Shown here: positions 7,407 through 14,931 of the stretch, piece by piece
How positions within the stretch are numbered: the first letter of the stretch is position 1
How the letters are laid out: each line of letters opens with the position of its first letter
Origin: an uncultured Dorea sp.
GTDB lineage: Bacteria; Bacillota; Clostridia; Lachnospirales; Lachnospiraceae
Assembly: GCA_910586965.1 (NCBI GenBank)
Contig: CAJUMF010000002.1
Location: 101,589-165,588 of the forward strand
DNA: 64,000 nucleotides
Direction of reading: 5' to 3'
Made by a program: the position numbers and the translations under genes
Notes under the pieces: generated by a model
Told to the model about the DNA's origin: nothing
Seen by the model: only the letters and a program-made list of their open reading frames with translations
The model's database searches: none

Positions 7407-8645
7407 ATGATTATTTGTGCAAGCCATCTCATGACAGGCGACGGCAAGACTGTCCTTGAGGGTCAGGCTGTTTTGACAGGAGCAGACGGAAAGATTAAGA
7501 AGATTGCCCCGAAGGCGGAGCTTACCGCCCAGTTTCCGGAAGAGGAGGTAAAGGATTACGGCGATGCAACGATACTGCCGGGGCTTTGTGATATGCATGC
7601 CCATCTGGGGTACTATTATTCCCAGCCCGACAGCTTTAACTACGGGCCGCAGCTTATTATGCTCTATGCGCTCCAGCACGCCCAGGCTGCTTTTGAGCGG
7701 GGCATTACGTCGGTGCGGGATATGTGTTCCGCCCACGGGGTCTGCAAGAACTTAAAGCTGGCGGCGGAGAAAGGCTTTGTAGTCGTGCCGAAGATTACCC
7801 ATACGGATGCCGGAATGTGCATGACCGGCGGACATGCGTGGGATGAGGCTGTGGAAGTGGACGGGCCGTGGGAAATCCGCAAGGAAATCCGCAGGCAGGT
7901 GCGCGACGGCGCGGACTGGGTGAAAATCCTCACGACGCACCGCTCCCATATCCCGGAGTTTACCCAGGAGGAGCTTGACGCGGCGGTTGACGAGTGCCAC
8001 AGGAGGGGCATCAAGTGCGGCGTCCATGCGGGGACGAATCCGGGCATCCAGATGTGTATTGACGCGGGATTTGACACTATCGAACATGCAACCTTTATGA
8101 CGGTTGACCACGCAAAGCAGATGGCGGAGAAAGGGATTGCCTGGACGCCGACCATCATGGCGTATACGCTGCTGTATGACATTTGCAGGGAGAAAATGGA
8201 AAACCATGCGGGCGCGCCGGTGAATGACCCGGTGATGCAGAAGGAGATTAACGATTACCAGTATTTTGGGCCGGCGTACAAGGCGTACCGGGATAATTTT
8301 AAGGCGTTTTACGATACGGGCGTGACGGTCATCGCCGGAACGGACATGGTGATGTACCAGTCGCCGTTCCTTCCGCTGCCGAGGGAGCTTGAATATATGG
8401 TGGAGTACGGCATCACTCCGGTACAGGCGATTCAGACGGCTACCTCCAACCCGGCGAAGGTGCTCGGCGTTGAGGGGGAAAGAGGACTGATAAAAGAAGG
8501 GCTTGACGCGGACATCCTCGTTGTGGGCGGGGATTTGAGCAAAGATATCAAGTGCTTAAATGACATAAAGCTGGTGACCATGGACGGAAAGCGGGTGTTT
8601 GAGAACGGAGTCCGGTATGTGGGGACCGGGAATATGTTTATGTAA
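7407..8645 (+). CDS. Amidohydrolase family protein
   Basis: 412 residues from ATG 7407, with AGGAGG eight bases upstream. A metal-dependent hydrolase of the amidohydrolase superfamily: N-terminal beta sandwich, 'GLCDMHAHLG' with the HxH metal ligands near residue 72, further His residues in 'GVHAGTNPG' and 'TIEHATFM', the metal-binding Asp in 'VIAGTDM', and the C-terminal 'EGLDADILVVGGD' return to the beta sandwich. Closest in type to imidazolonepropionase/prolidase-like members that hydrolyse cyclic amides or dipeptides; the substrate is not readable. Monocistronic; a strong hairpin terminator follows. Confidence 0.88.
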   Translation: MIICASHLMTGDGKTVLEGQAVLTGADGKIKKIAPKAELTAQFPEEEVKDYGDATILPGLCDMHAHLGYYYSQPDSFNYGPQLIMLYALQHAQAAFERGITSVRDMCSAHGVCKNLKLAAEKGFVVVPKITHTDAGMCMTGGHAWDEAVEVDGPWEIRKEIRRQVRDGADWVKILTTHRSHIPEFTQEELDAAVDECHRRGIKCGVHAGTNPGIQMCIDAGFDTIEHATFMTVDHAKQMAEKGIAWTPTIMAYTLLYDICREKMENHAGAPVNDPVMQKEINDYQYFGPAYKAYRDNFKAFYDTGVTVIAGTDMVMYQSPFLPLPRELEYMVEYGITPVQAIQTATSNPAKVLGVEGERGLIKEGLDADILVVGGDLSKDIKCLNDIKLVTMDGKRVFENGVRYVGTGNMFM

Positions 8646-8692
8646 AAATATGTCTGTTTGAGGATTGTCCGTTGAGGGCGAGAAGAGAAGAT

Positions 8693-8737
8693 AAAAAAAG
8701 TCTCCGGAGCGCAGAAGTTCTCCGGAGACTTTTATTT
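8693..8737 (+). terminator. Intrinsic terminator after the amidohydrolase
   Basis: A run of seven A, perfect 10-bp stem GTCTCCGGAG / CTCCGGAGAC with a 10-base loop, then TTTTATTT. The flanking A and T runs extend the stem. Confidence 0.88.
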
Positions 8738-8871
8738 CCGCAAGCAATAGCAGTGATTCGAGGTGATTTTAAATCCCAAGCTTGGCATCGTCCTTTAGAT
8801 AGATTATAATGAGAAAAATGCCCTGCTTTTGCAGCGGAATTTTTAAGAATAAGAAGAAGGAGATGACCGCA

Positions 8872-9552
8872 ATGAAACGTTCAAAAATCAACGCAGAGAT
8901 TAAGCATATGGAAGAGATGGTAAAAAAACACGGTTTTGAGCTCCCGCCCTTTTGCAAATGGACGGCTAAAGAATGGGAGAGTAAGGGCGCGGAGTACGAC
9001 GAAATCCGGGATAATATGCTTGGATGGGATATCACGGATTATGGCTTGGGAAGATTTGACGAGGTGGGATTTTCCCTCATCACCATCCGGAACGGAAACC
9101 TTAAGATGGATAAATATACGAAGACATACGCAGAAAAGCTCCTTCTGGTGAAGGAAGGACAGACGGCGCCCATGCATTTCCACTGGAAGAAGATGGAGGA
9201 TATCATCAACAGAGGCGGCGGCAACGTGCTGATTACGGTCTACAATTCCACGGAAGACGGCGGGTTTGCCGATACGGATGTGACGGTGAACTGTGACGGG
9301 AGGGAGTTTACCGTGCCGGCGGGTACGAAAGTTAAGCTGACGCCGGGGGAGAGCATCACCATATATCCGTATCTGTACCATGATTTCCATGTGGAAGAAG
9401 GCGGCGGCGACGTGCTTTTAGGGGAAGTGTCCATGTGCAATGACGATGAACATGACAACCGTTTCTACGAGCCCATCGGACGGTTCCCGGAGATAGAGGA
9501 GGACGAAGAGCCGTACCGGCTGCTCTGCAATGAGTATCCGAGGGCGGAGTAA
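8872..9552 (+). CDS. D-lyxose/D-mannose isomerase family protein
   Basis: 226 residues. Cupin-fold protein related to D-lyxose ketol-isomerases (Bacillus YdaE type), which interconvert D-lyxose and D-xylulose or D-mannose and D-fructose with Mn2+. Visible landmarks are 'APMHFHWKKMEDI' (metal-binding His and Glu), 'VPAGTKVKLTPGESITIYP' and 'YHDFHVEEG' with the final His ligand. An earlier in-frame ATG exists at 8863, but AAGGAG ending at 8862 is spaced nine bases from ATG 8872, so the latter is chosen. Followed 17 bases later by a GNAT gene, probably in one transcript. Confidence 0.85.
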   Translation: MKRSKINAEIKHMEEMVKKHGFELPPFCKWTAKEWESKGAEYDEIRDNMLGWDITDYGLGRFDEVGFSLITIRNGNLKMDKYTKTYAEKLLLVKEGQTAPMHFHWKKMEDIINRGGGNVLITVYNSTEDGGFADTDVTVNCDGREFTVPAGTKVKLTPGESITIYPYLYHDFHVEEGGGDVLLGEVSMCNDDEHDNRFYEPIGRFPEIEEDEEPYRLLCNEYPRAE

Positions 9553-9569
9553 CAGGGAGAGGAGAAAGC

Positions 9570-10034
9570 ATGGTTTATCGGAAAGCGTCTATGGAAGACC
9601 TGGAATTTTTGACGGAGACGAGGGTCGAAGTGCTCCGGGCGGCGAATCGGCTGTCCGGGGATGCGGACATGAGCGTGGTCAGGGAGCAGTCGCACCGTTA
9701 CTATCAAAGGGCATTATGTGACGGTACGCACACGGCGTACCTGGCCTTTGACGGAGAACATTTCGCTGGGGCGGGCGGAATCAGCTATTTCCAGGTTATG
9801 CCTACATATCACAATCCCAGTGGGAATAAGGCGTATATTATGAATATGTATACAAGGCCGGAATACCGGAGGAGAGGAATCGCATACCATATGCTGGAGC
9901 TGCTTGTGGGGGATGCGAAGGGCAGAGGGATTACCGCTATTTCTTTGGAGGCGACAAAGATGGGGCGGCCGCTGTATGAGAGGTACGGCTTTACGCAGAT
10001 GCGTGATGAGATGGAACTTAGGGAAAAAGCGTAA
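9570..10034 (+). CDS. GNAT family N-acetyltransferase
   Basis: 154 residues with the GNAT fold. Acetyl-CoA-binding motif A is 'MYTRPEYRRRGIAYHMLELL' (the R-x-x-G/A loop), followed by 'ITAISLEATKMGRPLYERYGF', motif B. The N-terminus 'VYRKASMEDLEFLTETRVEV' is typical. Cytosolic transferase of an acetyl group to an amine; the acceptor is unknown. GGAGAGGAG precedes ATG 9570. It lies between the isomerase-like gene and the cellulase gene. Confidence 0.88.
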   Translation: MVYRKASMEDLEFLTETRVEVLRAANRLSGDADMSVVREQSHRYYQRALCDGTHTAYLAFDGEHFAGAGGISYFQVMPTYHNPSGNKAYIMNMYTRPEYRRRGIAYHMLELLVGDAKGRGITAISLEATKMGRPLYERYGFTQMRDEMELREKA

Positions 10035-10065
10035 GCTGACAGAAAACAGTGAGTTGGTGAGAAAG

Positions 10066-11781
10066 ATGAAAAAATACGGGAAAAAATCAATTTCGGCGGT
10101 TATCTGCCTGTTCTTACTTGGCGCTCTTTGCCTTTCTGCCTGCGGGAAATCTGAGGGGCAGGAGCAGAGCGGAAGTTTTGCGGAAGGGGCAGATGGAGGT
10201 TTAGGCGGTCAGACTGAGGATGACGGCTCTTCGGACGAGGAGATGTCGGATGGCGGAACTTCGGGCGGTGATGCCTTAAAGGAAGATGCGGGTACAGGCA
10301 CAGGTGAGAACACAGGCACAGGTGAGAACACAGGTATAGGTGGGAGCACAGGAAACGCCGCGGAGGAAAGTGTAGCCGCCCCGTCTGTTTGCGGAAAGCT
10401 TTCGGTCAAGGGGCATCAGCTTACAGACAGCAGCGGAAATGCCGTGCAGCTAAGGGGCATCAGCACCCACGGCCTTGCATGGTTTCCGCAGTATGTCAAT
10501 GAAGAGCTTTTCCGGGAGCTTAGGAGGGAGTGGAAAGCCAATGTCATCCGCCTTGCCATGTACACGGCGGAGTCGGGAGGGTACTGCACGGACGGCGATA
10601 AGGAGAGCCTGAAGGAGCTGGTGAAAAAGGGCGTGGAGTACGCGGCTGCCCAGGATCTTTACGTCATCGTTGACTGGCACATTTTATCGGACAATAATCC
10701 GAACCAGTACAAAGAAGAGGCGCTTTCCTTTTTTGGGGAGATGTCAAAGGCGCTGGCGGGGTACGAAAATGTACTCTACGAAATCTGCAATGAGCCAAAC
10801 GGCGGCACTTCCTGGGGTGAGATTAAAGCTTACGCGGAGGAAGTCATCCCGGTCATCCGCGCCAATGCGCCGGAGGCTATAATCCTGGTGGGAACGCCGG
10901 AGTGGTCCCAGCAGGTGGAGAAGGCGGCGGCAGACCCTATCGCCGGATACGGCAATATCATGTACACGCTGCATTTTTATGCGGCGACCCATACAGGCGC
11001 GCTGCGAAATACGATGGCGGAGGCCCTCGAGGCAGGACTTCCGGTATTTGTGTCGGAGTACGGCATCTGCGACGCCAGCGGGAACGGCGGGATTGACAAA
11101 GTGCAGGCCAAGGCGTGGGTGCAGCTTATGGACCAGTACAAGGTAAGCTATGTGGCGTGGAATCTGTCTAATAAGGAAGAGACCTCGGCGGTTATCCGCC
11201 GCGGGGTGGGAAAGGTGTCGGGCTTTACGGAGGATGACTTAAGCGACACCGGGCGGTGGCTTAAGAGTGTCCTCCAAAGAAATGCGGGACAGACGGGAAC
11301 GCACATGCCGCAGGATGCCGATGGAAACGTTAGCACCGTAACTGATATGGGCGATGTACAGGGAATTTCCGGCGGGAAACTTAAGAGCAGCGAAGACAAG
11401 AGCGGCAGTCCGGCAAAAAACTCCGGGGAAACTCACGGAAACAGCGCAGGAACGGTAGTCTGCTCGGGAAAGAGCGGTGGATTGGAGTTTACAGCCGCAT
11501 TGTCCGGGGGATGGGAGTCCGGCGGCAGGAAATTTTACCAGTATACCGTGACCATAAAGAACGGCTCCCGGCAGGCATGTGGGAACTGGTCGCTGGATGT
11601 GGCGTTTAGCAAGGACATTGCGCTGTCCGACGGATGGAACGGGAAGTATTCCGTGTCAGGCGATACGCTGCATATTTCGTCGGAGGATTATAACGGGCAG
11701 CTCGCGGCGGGCGGCAGCACCGGCGATGTGGGCTTTATCGTCAGCAGTGAAAACGGGGCAGAGATTCAGGCAATCCGCTGA
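10066..11781 (+). CDS. Lipoprotein endoglucanase, GH5 with C-terminal cellulose-binding-like domain
   Basis: 571 residues from ATG 10066; the frame is open further back but overlaps the GNAT gene. Signal peptide with lipobox 'LLGALCLSAC' (Cys near residue 25) anchors it to the cell surface. A Gly/Thr/Glu/Ser-rich linker follows, including an 18-base tandem repeat. The catalytic domain runs roughly from residues 110 to 400: start 'QLRGISTHGLAW', acid/base Glu in 'YEICNEPNG', 'HFYAATHTG', nucleophile Glu in 'PVFVSEYGICD', and the 'YVAWNLSNKEE' end, matching GH5 endoglucanases. The last ~100 residues are beta-rich with Trp/Tyr ('YQYTVTIKNGSRQACGNWSL'), resembling a family 2-like cellulose-binding domain. 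Cleaves beta-1,4-glucans. A second linker of Ser/Gly joins the two domains. Confidence 0.88.
   Translation: MKKYGKKSISAVICLFLLGALCLSACGKSEGQEQSGSFAEGADGGLGGQTEDDGSSDEEMSDGGTSGGDALKEDAGTGTGENTGTGENTGIGGSTGNAAEESVAAPSVCGKLSVKGHQLTDSSGNAVQLRGISTHGLAWFPQYVNEELFRELRREWKANVIRLAMYTAESGGYCTDGDKESLKELVKKGVEYAAAQDLYVIVDWHILSDNNPNQYKEEALSFFGEMSKALAGYENVLYEICNEPNGGTSWGEIKAYAEEVIPVIRANAPEAIILVGTPEWSQQVEKAAADPIAGYGNIMYTLHFYAATHTGALRNTMAEALEAGLPVFVSEYGICDASGNGGIDKVQAKAWVQLMDQYKVSYVAWNLSNKEETSAVIRRGVGKVSGFTEDDLSDTGRWLKSVLQRNAGQTGTHMPQDADGNVSTVTDMGDVQGISGGKLKSSEDKSGSPAKNSGETHGNSAGTVVCSGKSGGLEFTAALSGGWESGGRKFYQYTVTIKNGSRQACGNWSLDVAFSKDIALSDGWNGKYSVSGDTLHISSEDYNGQLAAGGSTGDVGFIVSSENGAEIQAIR
10297..10350 (+). repeat. 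18-base tandem repeat, three copies, in the cellulase linker
   Basis: Two identical units of GGCACAGGTGAGAACACA followed by a diverged third unit beginning GGTATAGG. It codes for repeats of Gly-Thr-Gly-Glu-Asn-Thr in the flexible linker. The in-frame period suggests length variation by slippage. Confidence 0.9.
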
Positions 11782-11789
11782 AAAATTGA

Positions 11790-11818
11790 TTGCAAGTAAA
11801 ATTTGGCTGTGTTATACT
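11790..11818 (+). promoter_or_regulatory. Promoter of the Rpn-type nuclease gene
   Basis: TTGCAA, 17-base spacer, TATACT, starting nine bases after the cellulase stop and 38 bases before ATG 11856. Confidence 0.7.
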
Positions 11819-11855
11819 CTTAGTAGAATTCCTCTGCGAGAAACGGAGGAACGAT

Positions 11856-12731
11856 ATGAGAAGAAAGAAACGATTACAGGAACTTACCATCAAGGATAAC
11901 TTTATGTTCGGCGCGGTGATGGCGGATGAAGAGATGTGCCGGGAGCTTTTGGAGATAGTGCTTGGTTTTTCTATTGAGAAAGTTAAGGTCAGCAAGGAAC
12001 ACAGCCTCATCTACAATCCGGAATACCGAGGAGTGCGGCTTGACGTATACGCCAGGGATGCCAGCCACACCCGGTATAATGTAGAGATGCAGGTCAGCAG
12101 GGATGCCGGACTGCCAAGGAGGAGCAGGTATTATCGCAGCCAGATTGACATGGAGCTTTTGCTAAGCGGCGTCAGTTATTCTGAATTGCCGGACAGCTAT
12201 GTGATTTTTATCTGTGACTATGACCCCTGCGGGAGAAAAAAGTATCGGTATACATTCAGCAATCATTGCAGAGAAGACGCATCGCTGGAGCTTGGCGACG
12301 GGAGCTGTACCGTGTATCTGAGCACCGATGGGAAGAATGATGGCGAAGTTCCAAAAGAACTGGTGAAATTTCTGGAATATGTAAAAGCAGACCTTGATAA
12401 AAGTACGGCAGACTTTGAGGACGATTTTGTAAAAAGAATCCAGGAGAATGTCAGAAAAGTTAAGGAAAGCAGGGAGATGGAGGAACGCTATATGCTGTTG
12501 GAAGAACTGCTCAAGACGGAACGCAATGAGGGAAAGGCAGAGGGAAAAAGTGAAGATATTCTTGAATTGCTGGAAGAACTGGGGGAAGTGCCGGGTGAAT
12601 TGAGAGATGCGATTGAAAATGAGACATCCTTAAGCAAGCTCAGATTATGGCTTAAAGCGGCGGCAAAGGCCGATTCCATTGACTGGTTTGTGAAAGAAAT
12701 ACAGGAAGACCGGCAAACAGTAAATCAGTAA
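11856..12731 (+). CDS. Rpn/PDDEXK family nuclease-like protein (putative transposase family)
   Basis: 291 residues from ATG 11856, behind ACGGAGGA. 'LTIKDNFMFGAVMADEEMC' opens the family's N-terminal region, and 'RGVRLDVYARDASHTRYNVE' plus 'MQVSRDAGLPRR' provides the Asp and Glu-x-Gln of a PD-(D/E)XK nuclease core. The middle has 'SYVIFICDYDPCGRKKYRY', and the C-terminal ~90 residues are charged and helical. Members of the Rpn family are linked to horizontal gene exchange and often lie in accessory DNA. All core residues seem present. It has its own promoter (11790-11818). Substrate and biological role are not known from the sequence. Confidence 0.82.
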   Translation: MRRKKRLQELTIKDNFMFGAVMADEEMCRELLEIVLGFSIEKVKVSKEHSLIYNPEYRGVRLDVYARDASHTRYNVEMQVSRDAGLPRRSRYYRSQIDMELLLSGVSYSELPDSYVIFICDYDPCGRKKYRYTFSNHCREDASLELGDGSCTVYLSTDGKNDGEVPKELVKFLEYVKADLDKSTADFEDDFVKRIQENVRKVKESREMEERYMLLEELLKTERNEGKAEGKSEDILELLEELGEVPGELRDAIENETSLSKLRLWLKAAAKADSIDWFVKEIQEDRQTVNQ

Positions 12732-12756
12732 CGCTCAATCAGAACAGCAGAATCAA

Positions 12757-12789
12757 ACGGCAGATATCCGCGGACAGGATATTTGCCGT
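12757..12789 (+). terminator. Hairpin after the Rpn-type gene
   Basis: ACGGCAGATATCC / GGATATTTGCCGT, a 13-base stem with one mismatch, loop of seven, followed by CTATGTCATTT with no real T tract. Probable transcription end of weak type. Confidence 0.5.
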
Positions 12790-12859
12790 CTATGTCATTT
12801 AGTCATTTGTATCAATGCCCGGTTCGGGCGATTTTCAAAAAAGTATGCAGAGGAATTCG

Positions 12860-12897
12860 AAAAAAGGGCAACCCTAAGCTATTCTCAGAGCTGCCCT
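12860..12897 (-). terminator. Terminator of the aminopeptidase gene
   Basis: Read on the minus strand, GGGCAGCTCTGAG pairs with the region ending TTGCCC and is followed by TTTTTT. It lies just after the stop at 12911. Confidence 0.7.
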
Positions 12898-12910
12898 GTA
12901 TGTATGACAA

Positions 12911-14698
12911 TTAAATTGCCCGTGTATAGCCTTTCAGCCACTCTCTCTCCTCGTCGGTGAGGTGCGGCCCGATTTTCTCATACACGTCTTTGTGGTAGTT
13001 ATTGAGCCATTCTCTCTCGTCGCGGCTCATCTCTTCCGGCTCGATGCCGTCAAGGTCGATGGGGGCGAAAGTCACGGTCTCGAAGTACATGAACTGGCCG
13101 TATTTGTTCTTGGCGCCTTTCCGCACGATAAATTCATTCTCAATGCGGATGCCGAACTCGCCGTCCTCGTAGATGCCCGGCTCGTCGGTGATGACCATGC
13201 CTTCCTCAAGCTGGTGGTGCTCATTCTTGCTTGGTACAACATACCAGCGGAATCCCGTGGGCGCCTCGTGGATGTTGCCTAAGTATCCCACGCCGTGGCC
13301 GGTGCCGCACTGGTAGTCAAGGTCAAGGTCCCAGATAGGGCCTCTTGCCAGCACGTCAAGATTGTAGCCGTAGCAGCCGTAGAGGAATCTCGCCCGGGAA
13401 AGGCGCATCATGGCGCGCACGACAGCGGTAAAGTATTTTTTCATCTGCTGGTCCACGGAGCCTAAGACAAAGGTTCTGGTGATGTCTGTGGAGCCTTCAA
13501 AGTATCCGCCGCCGGTGTCGTTTAAGAAAAATGCGCCGGATTTAAGCTCTACGTCCGTCGCTTCGGACGGGGAGTAGTGCATCATGGCCGCGTGGTCTGC
13601 AAAGGCGCATAAGGGCTCAAAGCTGTCGCGGATATACCCTTCCTGAGCCGCCCGAAATTCTGTCAGTTTGGCGGCGGAGCTAAGCTCGGTGATTGGCTCT
13701 TTGTCGTAGCGGGTCTTTACCCAGTGCATGAATTTTGTGATGGCGATGCCGTCCTTGATGTGAGCCTCTTTCACATTTTCAAGCTCCACGTCATTTTTCA
13801 TGGCTTTCATGAGGATGGTCGGATTGGCAGCCTCCACGATGCCGCACGGGATATTCTTATAGAGGGCGTAATTCATCTTCATCGGGTCTATCATCGTGGT
13901 GCTGTCCGGGTTTAGGCCCTTGATATCCTCGTAAATGTCGTTGTACGGGTGAATCGTTACATTGTTCTTCGCAAGCTCCTCATGAATCCTTTCGTCAAGC
14001 TTGGAATCATCTACATAAAGCTCTGCCTTGTCCATCGTAATGATTGCATAGGACAGAAGGAGCGGGAAGAAATCCACGTCGTCCCCGCGGACGTTAAAGA
14101 GCCAGCACACATCGTCTAAGGAGGCGATGATGTGGGAGTCTGCGCCCTTTTCTTCCATAACTTTCCTTACCCGTGCAAGCTTTGAGGCGGTGCTTTCGCC
14201 GGAGTATTTCTCCTCCAGGAAGAATGCCGGTTTCTCGGACAGCGCCGGGCGGTCTTCCCAGATGGCGTCTATAAGGTCGTCCGAGTAGCTGATGCGGATA
14301 TTCTTTGCGGTGAGGGCCTCCTCATATTCTTTTCCTTCGCCCATGGAGAGGACTCTTCCGTCAAAGCCGACGCAGCCGCCCTCCGGGATATTTGCTTGCA
14401 AGTATTCCGTGATGGACGGAGTGTCGCCCACGAACATCTTCATGAGGCGGATGCCGCTGCCGGCAAGCTGGTTCTGTGCCTGGAAGAAATATCTCCCGTC
14501 GGTCCAGAGGCCCCCGTCGTCCTTTGTGATTACTGCCGTTCCGTAGGAACCGCTGAAACCGGTGATGAATTTCCGGGCTTTGAAATGTTCCCCTACATAT
14601 TCGCTCTGGTGGAAATCCGCGGTTGGGACAACGTAGGCGTCAATCCCTTTCTCTGCCATAAGAGCGCGCAGTTTCTGAACTCTTTCTGCTACATTCAT
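12911..14698 (-). CDS. Xaa-Pro aminopeptidase (peptidase M24B)
   Basis: 595 residues, the long form with two N-terminal creatinase-like domains before the catalytic pita-bread domain. It begins 'MNVAERVQKLRALMAEKGID', as usual in the family. Metal ligands are visible in the C-terminal third: two Asp in 'FFLNDTGGGYFEGSTDITR', His in 'CGTGHGVGYLGNIHE', Glu in 'VITDEPGIYE' and Glu in 'GIRIENEFIV'. Removes the N-terminal residue from peptides with proline in second position, in the cytosol. An ATG seven codons upstream is in frame, but AGGAGG is spaced ten bases from ATG 14698. Stands alone. Confidence 0.92.
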   Translation of the reverse strand: MNVAERVQKLRALMAEKGIDAYVVPTADFHQSEYVGEHFKARKFITGFSGSYGTAVITKDDGGLWTDGRYFFQAQNQLAGSGIRLMKMFVGDTPSITEYLQANIPEGGCVGFDGRVLSMGEGKEYEEALTAKNIRISYSDDLIDAIWEDRPALSEKPAFFLEEKYSGESTASKLARVRKVMEEKGADSHIIASLDDVCWLFNVRGDDVDFFPLLLSYAIITMDKAELYVDDSKLDERIHEELAKNNVTIHPYNDIYEDIKGLNPDSTTMIDPMKMNYALYKNIPCGIVEAANPTILMKAMKNDVELENVKEAHIKDGIAITKFMHWVKTRYDKEPITELSSAAKLTEFRAAQEGYIRDSFEPLCAFADHAAMMHYSPSEATDVELKSGAFFLNDTGGGYFEGSTDITRTFVLGSVDQQMKKYFTAVVRAMMRLSRARFLYGCYGYNLDVLARGPIWDLDLDYQCGTGHGVGYLGNIHEAPTGFRWYVVPSKNEHHQLEEGMVITDEPGIYEDGEFGIRIENEFIVRKGAKNKYGQFMYFETVTFAPIDLDGIEPEEMSRDEREWLNNYHKDVYEKIGPHLTDEEREWLKGYTRAI

Positions 14699-14880
14699 GA
14701 TAAAAAAACCTCCTAACATTTTGTTATTTCCATTATAGCACTTTCGGGGAAATATTTATAGACTAAAGTACAAATTTAAAATTCTAAAATTTTTTGTAAC
14801 GAAAATGTATTTTTCCACTCTTATAGATAGAGGTGAGTGAACAACGGTTTTTTTGAGGCTTTCTGAGCCGGGAAAGAGTG

Positions 14881-14909
14881 TTGGAAAGCCGGGATAAATA
14901 AGATATAAT
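14881..14909 (+). promoter_or_regulatory. Promoter of the BceAB-like ABC transporter genes
   Basis: TTGGAA, 17-base spacer, TATAAT. Transcription would begin near 14916, leaving GGAGG at 14928-14932 as the first good ribosome site. Confidence 0.75.
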
Positions 14910-14931
14910 AATCAGGGGAATATTTACGGAG

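Noticed and set aside
7137..7736. A 199-residue minus-strand ORF over the leader repeats and amidohydrolase start
   Set aside because: Its repeated peptides come from the 39-base DNA repeats, and the rest is antisense to a well-supported gene.
8809..8871. Upstream in-frame extension of the lyxose isomerase-like protein
   Set aside because: The extension is Cys/Lys-rich and unlike the family, and AAGGAG fits ATG 8872.
11856..12731. Rpn-type gene considered as an insertion sequence
   Set aside because: No terminal inverted repeats or target duplications were seen around it; the gene has its own promoter and a standard gene layout.
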